Shown here piece by piece: positions 1-7,043 of a stretch of 11,912 nucleotides of DNA. The stretch lies in assembly GCA_015061765.1 (NCBI GenBank), contig SUVZ01000084.1:1-11912 (forward strand), in the 5' to 3' direction. The stretch is from Lentisphaerota bacterium. GTDB taxonomy: Bacteria > Verrucomicrobiota > Kiritimatiellia > RFP12 > UBA1067. A model generated the notes under the pieces. It saw only the letters and a program-made list of their open reading frames with translations, ran no database searches and was not told the DNA's origin. Within the stretch, counting starts at the first letter, position 1. Each line of letters starts with the position of its first letter. A program made the translations under genes and the position numbers.

Positions 1-296
1 TCGTAAGCCTTGGTGGGCCGTTACCCCGCCAACAAGCTGATGATGCGCGAGCCCCTCAAAGAGGGAGAGCCTTGCGGCCCCCTTTAGCGTTCCCAACATG
101 TGTTGGAGCGCCACATTCGGTATTAGCCGTCGTTTCCAACGGTTTTCCCCACCTCAAGGACAGGTTGCTCACGTGTTCCTCGCCCTTCCGCCACTCTCAC
201 CACTCAGTATTGCTACCTTGCGGATCCCGTTCGACTTGCATGCCTAATCCACGCTACCAGCGTTCGTTCTGAGCCAGAATCAAACTCTCAGAAAAA
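1..296 (-). rRNA. rrs: 16S ribosomal RNA, 5' portion (partial)
   Basis: On the minus strand the universal 5' primer site AGAGTTTGAT is followed by CTGGCTCAGAACGAACGCTGG, which is the invariant start of bacterial 16S rRNA. The GCGTGGATTAGGCATGCAAG stretch and the GTGGCGGAAGGGCGAG segment of the V1-V2 region follow. About 296 nt are present and the gene continues past the left edge, so the rRNA operon is transcribed leftwards. The exact mature 5' end is inferred from the usual 8-nt distance to the primer site. The GCGTGGATTAGGCATGCAAG wording is typical of the PVC superphylum and is my main taxonomic clue. Confidence 0.97.
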
Positions 297-334
297 GAAT
301 TTGTTCAAATTTCTGAAACCCCTCGCGGGGTTTC
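297..334 (-). other. rRNA leader hairpins just upstream of 16S
   Basis: The leader RNA (minus strand) contains a perfect 8-bp stem, GAAACCCC/GGGGTTTC (315-334), closed by a GCGA (GNRA-type) tetraloop. Next comes an AT-rich imperfect stem around AATTT-GAAC-AAATT (297-314) that abuts the mature 16S 5' end. Such stems are common in rRNA leaders, where they guide processing or folding. That role is inferred; only the pairing is visible. Confidence 0.55.
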
Positions 335-431
335 GGGCATCACAACAAGCACATCTGTTCATTGTGTTCCGCGTCCCTTCCGAAGGCTCCCTCACCGGGA
401 ACCGCGGGATCGCGTTCTTTAGCACCGTTCG

Positions 432-446
432 CTTCTCAAAGATCGA
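432..446 (-). promoter_or_regulatory. boxA-like antitermination site in the rRNA leader
   Basis: On the minus strand CGATCTTTGAGAAG resembles the boxA element of rRNA leaders (NusB/S10 binding; many phyla use a TCTTTGA-type core). It lies about 140 nt before 16S and about 45 nt after the predicted transcription start, which suits an antitermination element. The identification rests on a short degenerate motif. Confidence 0.4.
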
Positions 447-493
447 CCGTCGCGTCGCACCGGGCGTCGCCCTAAGTGGCGCAACAGGTGAAT

Positions 494-548
494 AAGATAT
501 CAAAAGTGGGTTTCCGATGCAAGCGAATTTTTCAAAAAAATTTGATGT
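494..548 (-). promoter_or_regulatory. rRNA operon promoter with extended -10 and A/T-rich upstream tract
   Basis: The minus strand carries TTGCAT (517-522), a 17-bp spacer and TATCTT (494-499). TGA directly before the -10 makes it an extended -10. The predicted start is near 487. Directly upstream of the -35 lies an A/T tract (about 525-548) that could act as an UP element, as is usual for strong rRNA promoters. The rest of the interval up to dinB (about 549-752) shows no gene and no convincing second rRNA promoter. Confidence 0.55.
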
Positions 549-716
549 TTTTCAGCGGCGCGCAAAAACCCCCGTTTTCCGGGCCTTTCCGGACATAAAG
601 TTAGTGCAGGCAAAGTGAACAAGGCGCGCTACGGCGCCGATGCCCACTCAAAAGACCGCAAAAACACCTTACGGTATGCATTGACCTCCATGACTGATGA
701 ATGACGGGAGAAGATT

Positions 717-732
717 GAACTGGGCGGAACTG
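717..732 (+). promoter_or_regulatory. direct repeat GAACTG-N4-GAACTG upstream of dinB
   Basis: Two GAACTG copies (717-722 and 727-732) are spaced one helical turn apart, just upstream of the dinB extended -10, where a -35 or an operator would sit. GAAC/GTTC half-sites are used by LexA in several phyla, so SOS control of dinB is a possible reading. The half-sites here are direct rather than inverted and the spacing fits no LexA box I can name with confidence. Confidence 0.25.
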
Positions 733-752
733 CGGGTTTCACTTGTCTCATA

Positions 753-761
753 TGATATAAT
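753..761 (+). promoter_or_regulatory. dinB extended -10 promoter (predicts a leaderless mRNA)
   Basis: TGATATAAT is a perfect extended -10. Only 8 nt separate it from the ATG at 770, so a start 7 nt downstream falls at 768-770 and the mRNA should have essentially no 5' leader. No good -35 is visible, which extended -10 promoters tolerate. An in-frame TAA at 758-760 rules out a longer upstream start. Confidence 0.6.
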
Positions 762-769
762 CCCCGTCC

Positions 770-1927
770 ATGATAGTTCTGCATGTGGACATGGACGCAT
801 TTTTCGCTGCGGTCGAACAGCGGGACCACCCTGAATGGCGTGGCAAACCCGTCATTGTAGGGTCCGGCCCCCACGAACGCGGCGTCGTGTCCACATGTTC
901 ATATGAGGCCCGCAGATTTGGCGTATGTTCAGCCATGCCAAGCCGTACCGCATACGAGAAGTGTCCGCACGGGATTTTCGTAAAACCTCGCATGAGCGTT
1001 TACAGCGAGGTTTCGGCCAAGGCTTTCGAGATATTCTCCAGATACTCCCCGTTCGTTGAGGGCGTATCGGTGGATGAAGCCTTTCTGGACATCACAGGCA
1101 CTGCGCATCTTTTCGGAGGCATGGTCAACCTGGCGGAAAGTCTTCGTGCAGACATCAAGGCCGCATGCGGAGTGACATGCTCAGTCGGACTGGCCCCGAA
1201 CCGTCTGCTCGCAAAGATAGCGTCCGAGCAGAACAAGCCGGACGGGCTTTTCGCAATGCCGTTCGATCCGGACCGCATACGCGAATTTCTCGCACCGAAA
1301 TCCGTGAAGACACTCTGGGGCGTCGGCGGCAAAACGGCTGTCCTTCTTGAACGCTACGGATTTCGCCTCTGCGCCGACATACAGAACGCCGATCCCCGTT
1401 TCCTGGTCCAGATCCTGGGCGATGCCGCAGCCGAGTCAATCCGCAACCACGCATCCGGAATAGATTTCTCTTCCGTCGCCAGCGACGGCGAAGTCGAGAA
1501 GTCCGTATCGCGCGAACACACATTCCCCTTCGATGAAGCGCACAGGGATGAAGTCAGAAGCGTCCTCCTTGAACTGGTGGATGATGTCGGACGGCGATTC
1601 CGGACGGAAGAGCGCTGGGCTAAGACCGCAAAGCTGAAGCTGCGCGACGGGATGTTCAACACCATAACCCGTCAGGCCTCGTTTAAGCGACCGGCAAGGG
1701 ATGACATTTCCTTCCGCCATCTTGTATTGGAGCTTTTCGACCGCGAATGGCCGCCGGGCACGTGCCGGACAGTGCGCCTGATCGGCTTCGGCGTGTCGAA
1801 CTTCACGGACAGTCCGGGCGACAGTCAACCGGATCTCTTCGGGGAGTCTCCGCTGGAAACGCAGATGAAGAAGCGCGAACGCCTTGCCGCCGCGCTCGAT
1901 GCCATACACAGAAAGAAGAAAGGCTGA
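770..1927 (+). CDS. dinB: DNA polymerase IV (Y-family translesion polymerase)
   Basis: A 385-residue Y-family polymerase that copies damaged DNA with low fidelity. The N-terminal palm begins HVDMDAFFAAVE (residues 5-16), with metal ligand D7 and steric-gate F12. The second catalytic pair is D102-E103 in SVDEAFLDIT. Finger residues YEARRFGV lie at 45-52, CSVGLAPNRLLAKIASEQNKPDG follows at 137-159, and the thumb helix-hairpin-helix is near LWGVGGKTA (182-190). The little finger starts around KSVSREHTF (244-252). A beta-clamp binding motif, QPDLF, sits at 353-357, so the enzyme should load on the sliding clamp. Length matches the longer DinB proteins. The start is fixed by an in-frame stop 10-12 nt upstream and by D7 in the active site. 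No Shine-Dalgarno is present; see the adjoining promoter. It converges with rlmN with 11 nt between stop codons. Confidence 0.96.
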   Translation: MIVLHVDMDAFFAAVEQRDHPEWRGKPVIVGSGPHERGVVSTCSYEARRFGVCSAMPSRTAYEKCPHGIFVKPRMSVYSEVSAKAFEIFSRYSPFVEGVSVDEAFLDITGTAHLFGGMVNLAESLRADIKAACGVTCSVGLAPNRLLAKIASEQNKPDGLFAMPFDPDRIREFLAPKSVKTLWGVGGKTAVLLERYGFRLCADIQNADPRFLVQILGDAAAESIRNHASGIDFSSVASDGEVEKSVSREHTFPFDEAHRDEVRSVLLELVDDVGRRFRTEERWAKTAKLKLRDGMFNTITRQASFKRPARDDISFRHLVLELFDREWPPGTCRTVRLIGFGVSNFTDSPGDSQPDLFGESPLETQMKKRERLAAALDAIHRKKKG

Positions 1928-1938
1928 CCGGATGCGCG

Positions 1939-3003
1939 TCACTTATTGGCAGGCATCGTCCGCAGACGGAGCTGGCCGCAGGCCGCCTGGCTCTCCTTGC
2001 CGCGGGAACGGCGGATCATGGTCTGGACGCGGTTCTTCATGAGCACGTCAAGGAACATGAGCATCGTCGATTCCGGCGGCGTCTTGAAATCGGGGCGATG
2101 GTCCACTGGCGAAAGCGGAATTAGGTTCACCTTCGCCATCGGGACCTCCTTGACACGCTTGGCCAACTCCTCCGCACAGGCACGGGAATCGTTCACCCCC
2201 TTTATCACTGTGTACTCGAAAGTGATTATGCGCTTCGTCTTAAGAGTATAGTCTCGGCAGGCGGCAAGCAGTTCAGCCAGCGGCCACTTGCGGTTCACGG
2301 GCATGAGTTCGTCGCGCAAGGCGTCGTTCGGTGCATGGAGAGATACGGAAAGCTCGAACTGGAGCCCCTCGTCGGCAAGACGCGCAAAGCCCGGAACAAT
2401 CCCGCACGTCGAAAGCGTTATGTGCCGGGCGCCAAGGTTTGGACCGCGTCCCGCGTTTATGAGCTTGAGCGCGCGCATGGTCTCGTCGTAGTTCGCGAAC
2501 GGCTCGCCCATCCCCATCACGACAAGATTGGTGAGCGTGCCGTACTTGCGCGCGGCCATAACCTCGGCGACAATCTCGTCCGCACGAAGCGAACGGACGA
2601 TTCCCTTGGAGCCGCTCGCGCAGAACGCGCATCCCATCGCGCATCCGATCTGAGTCGAAACGCACTGCGTAAGACGCACGGTCTCTTTGCCGCCGTCGGG
2701 ACTCTTGCCGAACACGGGAATGATCACGGTCTCGACAAGTTCACCGTCCGACATCTTAAGAAGAAGTTTCTTCGTTCCGTCCGGAGCTGTATCGCAAGCG
2801 ACCTCCTCCGCAGGGACGATGGGAAACTCCACCTTCAGAGTTTCCCGAAAATCCTTCGGAAGCGTTGTGGCCTGATCCCAGTCCGTGATGTAGTCGCGAT
2901 AGAGAGACTGCAGAATCTGATCTGCGCGGAACGGACGCAACCCACGCTCTTTCAAAAGCGCCTTCCACTCATCCGGGAATATGGACCATGCGTATGTAGC
3001 CAT
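1939..3003 (-). CDS. rlmN: 23S rRNA (A2503-C2) / tRNA (A37) methyltransferase, radical SAM
   Basis: A radical-SAM enzyme that adds a C2 methyl group to adenine 2503 of 23S rRNA and, in many bacteria, to A37 of some tRNAs. Counting from the upstream TTG, the 4Fe-4S triad is C124, C128 and C131 in GCAMGCAFCASG. MGMGEP (166-171) is the SAM-contact loop, C117 precedes the cluster, and the methyl-carrying cysteine is C345 in AACGQLR. The N-terminal accessory domain (LKERGLRPFRADQI) is present. The reading frame is open back to a TTG at 3012. I prefer the ATG at 3003 (354 residues) because the TTG lies only 2 nt from the AGGA. The C-terminal cysteine and CxxxCxxC make RlmN much likelier than Cfr, though Cfr shares the motifs. 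Confidence 0.95.
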   Translation of the reverse strand: MATYAWSIFPDEWKALLKERGLRPFRADQILQSLYRDYITDWDQATTLPKDFRETLKVEFPIVPAEEVACDTAPDGTKKLLLKMSDGELVETVIIPVFGKSPDGGKETVRLTQCVSTQIGCAMGCAFCASGSKGIVRSLRADEIVAEVMAARKYGTLTNLVVMGMGEPFANYDETMRALKLINAGRGPNLGARHITLSTCGIVPGFARLADEGLQFELSVSLHAPNDALRDELMPVNRKWPLAELLAACRDYTLKTKRIITFEYTVIKGVNDSRACAEELAKRVKEVPMAKVNLIPLSPVDHRPDFKTPPESTMLMFLDVLMKNRVQTMIRRSRGKESQAACGQLRLRTMPANK

Positions 3004-3021
3004 AAGATTCAATGTCCTGTT

Positions 3022-3030
3022 ATTCTACCA
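3022..3030 (-). promoter_or_regulatory. rlmN extended -10 promoter with a very short leader
   Basis: The minus strand reads TGGTAGAAT, an extended -10. A poor -35 (TGGAAT) lies 17 nt upstream. The predicted start is near 3015, leaving only about 12 nt before the ATG at 3003. The AGGA at 3015-3018 would be at or outside the transcript's 5' end, so this gene too may be read with almost no leader from its own promoter. Confidence 0.45.
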
Positions 3031-3079
3031 TAGGCGGAATATTAATTCCATCATCAACCAAGCCTGCCTCATTCTAAGT

Positions 3080-3733
3080 CTACCGCGACACCCGTCGGTA
3101 GATGCGAGAGACAAAATCACTCAACTTCTCGGATCCTCTCCAGAGCGGCAATGCCTGTTGTTCCTGTGCAGAATCTTCATCTGACAGATCAATCCCCCGG
3201 AGGCGCAGCAGAAGCGACGGATCACGCACCATCACATCTCCAAGAAGATACAGGACGGCGGCAATATGTTTGCACGGCTTCGACCAGTCCGGGCAACTGC
3301 ACCAAAAGCGGTCGCGCCCAAGCGTCGGATACAGAGGAACATCCTCCAAAGCAAAGAGCTCATCGATTGAAGTCGGCATCTCGCCGGCGAGAATGCGCCC
3401 GACGCCCATTGCTCCAATCCGTTCGCAGATATCCGGGAGCGAACATCCCTTTAACGATTCCAACGGAGCAAAATCAAGTTTCACGATGTACGGGTCCGGC
3501 CTCGCACCAAGTACAACGGCTTCAACATGCGTTCCCGAAACAGAAAGAGACGACACTTGCCCCTGTTCGGCATACACCCTGCCGCGTCCTGCGCGGGCGC
3601 CGATTCGCATTTCCTCAATGCCTTTCAGCCAACCCTTGATCCACCATGCGCCACGAGGCACAGCCTTGAGATCCTGCGCGCGGAACCCGTTTGCCCTCCG
3701 CGGTATCCGCGGCGCATATCTCTTCTTGCTCAT
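3080..3733 (-). CDS. SWIM zinc-finger domain protein
   Basis: A 217-residue protein with a SWIM-type zinc finger: C145-x-C147-x6-C154-x-H156 in FWCSCPDWSKPCKH, followed by the hydrophobic helix IAAVLYLLGD. The N-terminal half holds a WWIKGWLKGIEEM stretch and beta-rich segments (RVYAEQGQVSSLSVSGTHVEA) that usually precede SWIM fingers in bacterial proteins. SWIM domains bind DNA or proteins and are often found beside or fused to SNF2-type helicases; no helicase is in this window. It starts 27 nt after the uxuA stop on the same strand, so co-transcription with uxuA is likely. No Shine-Dalgarno is visible. The domain call is firm; the cellular role is unknown. Confidence 0.85.
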   Translation of the reverse strand: MSKKRYAPRIPRRANGFRAQDLKAVPRGAWWIKGWLKGIEEMRIGARAGRGRVYAEQGQVSSLSVSGTHVEAVVLGARPDPYIVKLDFAPLESLKGCSLPDICERIGAMGVGRILAGEMPTSIDELFALEDVPLYPTLGRDRFWCSCPDWSKPCKHIAAVLYLLGDVMVRDPSLLLRLRGIDLSDEDSAQEQQALPLWRGSEKLSDFVSRIYRRVSR

Positions 3734-3760
3734 TGCGGAGAATGCCCGGGAATACGTGCC

Positions 3761-4924
3761 TCAGCACGCGCCATGGGTGATGGCGAACGCCAATCCGCGC
3801 AACTCGGCAAGTCCCACAAGGCGACCGCCGTAGTCATAGCCGCTGTAACACTTGCGGGCACGGTCTATCTCCATGTGACGGCCATGATCAGGACGCACGA
3901 CGATATCTTCACCTCGGCGCCTCTCCTCCGCGAACAAGGCCTTCATGAGATTAATCATGTCCACCTTGCCGACAAGATGGCTCTCGGATTCGCGGAAAAT
4001 CCCGGGCGCCTCATGCTGGATGTTGCGGAAGTGGCAGAAATAGATACGCTCCGCGAACTCCTTGAATATGGCAACCTCATCATTCTCAATTCCACCGCCT
4101 AGTGAACCCGTGCAGAGTGTGAGACCGATGTGGGAAGACGGACATTCCCTGTACATCTGACGGATGTCGTCGGCATTCGAGAGAATGCGAGGCAAGCCAA
4201 ATATCGGACGGGGTGGATCATCCGGATGTATGGCCATGTTGACACCCGTCTCATCCAGCACAGGAGTAAGCTCGTTGAGGAAGTCGTACATGTGTTTGCG
4301 GAGCGTCGTATCGTCGATATCCCTGTAGGCTTCAAGCTGCTCAAGGAACTGCGACGGAGTAAGATCATCCACCGTCCCCGGCAGACCGAGCAAAATGGAG
4401 TTGCTGATGCGCATACGCTCAATGGTAGGAAGCTTGTCCCAGAAGAAACGGGCGCGATCCTTGAGCTCCTCATCATACTCATTCTCGGCACCGGGACGCT
4501 TCAAGGCAAAAAGATCGAATGCCGCCACTTCCGTATGGTTGTAGCAAAGGACATCGGAGCCATCAGCCAGAACATAGTTGAGATTGCTGCGCGTCCAATC
4601 AAGAATCGGCATGAAATTGTAGCACACGGTACGGATTCCGCACTCTGAAAGGTTGCGTATCGTCTGCTTGTAGTTCTCAAGATAGGTTTTCCAGTCGCCT
4701 GAATGCTTCTTGATGTCCTCATGTACAGGAACAGACTCGACTACGCTCCACTCCATGCCTGCCGCGCGAACGGCGTCAGCCTGCGATTTGATTTCCTCCA
4801 CAGGCCAAATCTCGCCTGCTTTGCGGCGATAAAGCGCAGCAACAACATCAGTGACTCCGGCCTGACGAATCTCTTTGAGGGAAATCGCATCATCCGCACC
4901 ATACCATCTCCAACCTGACTTCAT
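3761..4924 (-). CDS. uxuA: D-mannonate dehydratase
   Basis: Converts D-mannonate to 2-keto-3-deoxy-D-gluconate in glucuronate catabolism (EC 4.2.1.8), in the cytoplasm. The 387-residue protein has the family opening WRWYGADDAISLKEIRQAG (WYGP-DP type), YNFMPILDWTR at 102-112, and a TIM-barrel core. Likely metal ligands are H233 (HPDDPPRP), C271 (LCTGSLG), H298 (CHFRNIQ) and D346 (RPDHGRH). Length and motif spacing match UxuA. The ATG is preceded by GAAAGAGACCGG but by no good Shine-Dalgarno. Other uronate genes (uxaC, uxuB, kdgK, transporters) are absent nearby, so this copy is an orphan in its local context. A strong promoter lies about 70 nt upstream and the SWIM gene follows after 27 nt. 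Confidence 0.95.
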   Translation of the reverse strand: MKSGWRWYGADDAISLKEIRQAGVTDVVAALYRRKAGEIWPVEEIKSQADAVRAAGMEWSVVESVPVHEDIKKHSGDWKTYLENYKQTIRNLSECGIRTVCYNFMPILDWTRSNLNYVLADGSDVLCYNHTEVAAFDLFALKRPGAENEYDEELKDRARFFWDKLPTIERMRISNSILLGLPGTVDDLTPSQFLEQLEAYRDIDDTTLRKHMYDFLNELTPVLDETGVNMAIHPDDPPRPIFGLPRILSNADDIRQMYRECPSSHIGLTLCTGSLGGGIENDEVAIFKEFAERIYFCHFRNIQHEAPGIFRESESHLVGKVDMINLMKALFAEERRRGEDIVVRPDHGRHMEIDRARKCYSGYDYGGRLVGLAELRGLAFAITHGAC

Positions 4925-4998
4925 AAATTTCCGGTCTCTTTCTATTTATTCTCTGATAACGGAAGCCTCAAGAACTCCCTAAAAAAAAATTGGCGCGT

Positions 4999-5027
4999 AT
5001 TATAAATTAAGACCAATCGATAGTCAA
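4999..5027 (-). promoter_or_regulatory. uxuA promoter, near-consensus sigma-70 type
   Basis: The minus strand carries TTGACT (5022-5027), exactly 17 bp and TATAAT (4999-5004). The predicted start is near 4992, leaving a leader of about 68 nt. The initially transcribed region contains a run of nine T (4981-4989) right after CCAA. This is the only promoter placed in the window without a TGN extension. A 27-bp palindrome lies just upstream of the -35. Confidence 0.75.
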
Positions 5028-5041
5028 GAATCGAATCAAAA

Positions 5042-5068
5042 TGAGAATATTGTTCGGACTGATTCTCA
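5042..5068 (+). repeat. 27-bp palindromic repeat, copy 1
   Basis: TGAGAAT (5042-5048) and ATTCTCA (5062-5068) form a perfect 7-bp inverted repeat around a 13-nt core containing GTTCGGACT. Two further copies have the same arms, the same core length and the same TTCGGACT. This copy is centred about 63 bp upstream of the predicted uxuA start. Confidence 0.8.
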
Positions 5069-5129
5069 ATGGGCATAACCCAGCTTTCCACATTTGACCT
5101 AGCACTTTAGGATATTTTTCGGGATCATT

Positions 5130-5452
5130 TTAAGGAATTAAGAACTGCGGGGGGACCCCTGTTCCCTGTATGCGAACCGGGGCATATCCAAGATTCATGA
5201 TGATCGTCCAACTGCCGTCAAAAGTGCGCTCCAAAAACGCTGCTGATGGTCCGGACGCCGTATCTGCTGAATGTCGGATACAGGAACGTCAAAGGGAAGC
5301 GAAACCTTTCGTTCCCCATTAGGATCGACAGTCTGCACCTTGACATCTCCCTGCTACGGAAGGTCAATCCTTAATTCAGTTATTGAGGCATTGGCGTGCA
5401 GAACTGCGCACCTAAATGCCGTGACTGCATAAGCTAATCTATTCATTGCCAT
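5130..5452 (-). pseudogene. decayed coding remnant, unidentified
   Basis: Reading leftwards from an ATG at 5452, a protein-like frame runs 32 codons to a TAG at 5354-5356. It then continues open in the same frame with beta-strand-like text (GDVKVQTVDPNGERKVSL, then PFDVPVSD) for about 50 more codons before a TGA near 5205. A second frame, RTFDGSWTIIMNLGYAPV, overlaps this end and stops at 5130, which suggests a frameshift as well. One nonsense codon plus a possible frameshift is what a dead gene fragment looks like. The family is not recognised; a C-terminal beta-sandwich piece of a larger enzyme is a guess. Flanking DNA (5453-5570) shows nothing I can name. Confidence 0.35.
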
Positions 5453-5570
5453 ACGTTTCTCTTTGCTGACAGCATGAGGATTTTCTCATCCATCTGTCAC
5501 GATTGGCCAATGTCGCCTCTGCATACCGTCAGCCATCTCACATTGATTACGATAGCTGTACTATTCTAAA

Positions 5571-6365
5571 TCAGGCCTCAGCAGATTTAGCCTCTTCCCA
5601 AAGGGCATCCATCTCTTCGAGAGTCATGTCCTTGAGGTTGCGTCCACGAGCCTTGGCGCCGGCCTCGACGGAACGGAAGCGACGCGAGAACTTTGAGGTC
5701 GTGTTCTCAAGAGCCGACTCGGCATCTGCCTTCAGGTGACGCGCAAGGTTCGTTACGGCGAATATGAGATCGCCCAACTCCTCCTTTACATGCGGATCAA
5801 GCGACGTGTCAGCAGAGGCTGACACCGCCTCCTCCAGTTCACCGAGCTCTTCCTTGATTTTTTCAAGCGGACCTTTTGCGTCCTTCCAGTCGAACCCCAC
5901 ACGCGAAGCCTTCTCCTGCGTCCGCTGCGCCTTGAGAAGCGCGGGCAGCGTTGCCGGGACTCCATCAAGCGCCGAGTGGCGCAGCTCCTTCTTATGCTCC
6001 TGCTGTTTGATCTGCTCCCAATTCCTGAGAACGGTAGCAGGATCCTTTGCGACCGTATCGCCAAACACATGCGGGTGACGGCGTACAAGCTTATCTGATA
6101 TGGCGTTGGCGACATCGTCAAAGGTGAAATCACCCTTCTCCTCAGCCATCACACACTGGAACATCACCTGAAGGAGGACGTCACCAAGCTCTTCAATGTG
6201 GTTATCCCTGTCCTCAGGACGGCCCATTGCCGCAAGGAGCTCATACGTCTCCTCCAGCACGCATGGCTTAAGCGTCTCAAGCGTCTGCACCCTATCCCAA
6301 GGACAACCCGTCTCCGGATTACGAAGACGGGTCATTATGTCATGAAGCCTTTCAATACCGGTCAT
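5571..6365 (-). CDS. mazG: nucleoside triphosphate pyrophosphohydrolase (MazG)
   Basis: Hydrolyses NTPs/dNTPs to the monophosphate and PPi, cleaning damaged nucleotides from the pool. The 264 residues match the two-domain MazG of E. coli in length. Domain 1 has the opening RLRNPETGCPWDRVQTLETL (CPWD at 21-24), EETYE at 38-42 and EELGD at 58-62. Domain 2 has EELGELEEA at 172-180 and EELGD at 195-199; both sets keep the Mg-binding EExxE...ExxD pattern. It starts inside the stop of the upstream HAD-like gene (TGATG, one shared base), so translation is probably coupled. It is the last gene of the ribH-pfp operon; no strong terminator follows. Confidence 0.95.
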   Translation of the reverse strand: MTGIERLHDIMTRLRNPETGCPWDRVQTLETLKPCVLEETYELLAAMGRPEDRDNHIEELGDVLLQVMFQCVMAEEKGDFTFDDVANAISDKLVRRHPHVFGDTVAKDPATVLRNWEQIKQQEHKKELRHSALDGVPATLPALLKAQRTQEKASRVGFDWKDAKGPLEKIKEELGELEEAVSASADTSLDPHVKEELGDLIFAVTNLARHLKADAESALENTTSKFSRRFRSVEAGAKARGRNLKDMTLEEMDALWEEAKSAEA

Positions 6366-7027
6366 CAGTCGACCTTCAGCATCTTGAGCACGATATCTGC
6401 GGCCTTCCTGTCGAGCACATCGACAACATCATCCGCACCGCCGAAGTCCTGCCACTCGACACGCTTGTTGACCACGCCAAGAGCGCTCATTCCTGCTACA
6501 AGAGCCGCACGGACGCCGAATCCCGATCCAGTGACGGCGGTTGTAAGCATCTCATGCAGGCCATTGAGGCGGCAAGCGCGTTTCCAGGCATCCCACTTGC
6601 AACTGCCGTACGTAGAGGACGTCTCTGCGTGAACAACAATCTCAGAATCGCCAATGGCCCCAGCGAGAGCTGCCGCATCGCCTCGTGTCGAGACGACAAC
6701 CTTTACGCCCTTCTCCTGCAGCGCCTTTATGAAGTTCTTGAACGCCGGCGTGACCGCAGATGCGCTCTTGGCGGCAACCTCAGAGTTGAACGCTGCATTC
6801 AACTCTGCCGCAACAGCAGCAGGATCCGCATCACATCCAACCTTCGCGAAGAGTTCCGCGAGCGCACCCTGATAGTTTCCACCGGCAAGGTGGAGAGCCT
6901 CAAGTCTTGCATCGAGCGCGACCCCATACCCCTTCAGTATGCCGGAAGCAATGTCAAAAAGCAGATCCGCACCGTTCAAGACCGCGAAATCAAATTCAAC
7001 GACAACACCTTTCCCAATCTTTGCCAT
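6365..7027 (-). CDS. HAD-fold protein with degenerate active site
   Basis: A 220-residue protein laid out like a beta-phosphoglucomutase/CbbY-type HAD phosphatase. Motif I is at VVVEFDFAVLNGADLLFD (8-25), motif II at KVVVSTRGD (109-117), the motif III lysine at K144 in SCKWDAWKRACRLNGL, and the post-motif IV helix at GVRAALVAGM (171-180), followed by DFGGADDVVDVLD. The catalytic acids look damaged: motif I is FDF-A where the family has DxD, and motif IV, normally (E)DS or DD, reads VTGSG. I infer a pseudo-enzyme or one with altered chemistry. It lies 16 nt after the phosphofructokinase stop and overlaps mazG, so it belongs to the operon. The upstream GGGGG may serve as ribosome binding site. 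Confidence 0.75.
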   Translation of the reverse strand: MAKIGKGVVVEFDFAVLNGADLLFDIASGILKGYGVALDARLEALHLAGGNYQGALAELFAKVGCDADPAAVAAELNAAFNSEVAAKSASAVTPAFKNFIKALQEKGVKVVVSTRGDAAALAGAIGDSEIVVHAETSSTYGSCKWDAWKRACRLNGLHEMLTTAVTGSGFGVRAALVAGMSALGVVNKRVEWQDFGGADDVVDVLDRKAADIVLKMLKVD

Positions 7028-7043
7028 GTCTGAACCCCCGCTT

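Noticed and set aside
2335..3033. Plus-strand open frame of 232 codons opposite rlmN
   Set aside because: Shadow of a gene with intact radical-SAM motifs; no domain or start signal of its own.
3102..3833. Plus-strand open frame of 243 codons opposite the SWIM gene
   Set aside because: Antisense to a protein with a clear CxCx6CxH finger; runs across the SWIM-uxuA junction.
5566..5590. Inverted repeat CTAAATC/GATTTAG at the mazG stop as a terminator
   Set aside because: The stem is A/T-rich, overlaps the coding end and has no T-tail, so terminator function is not supported.
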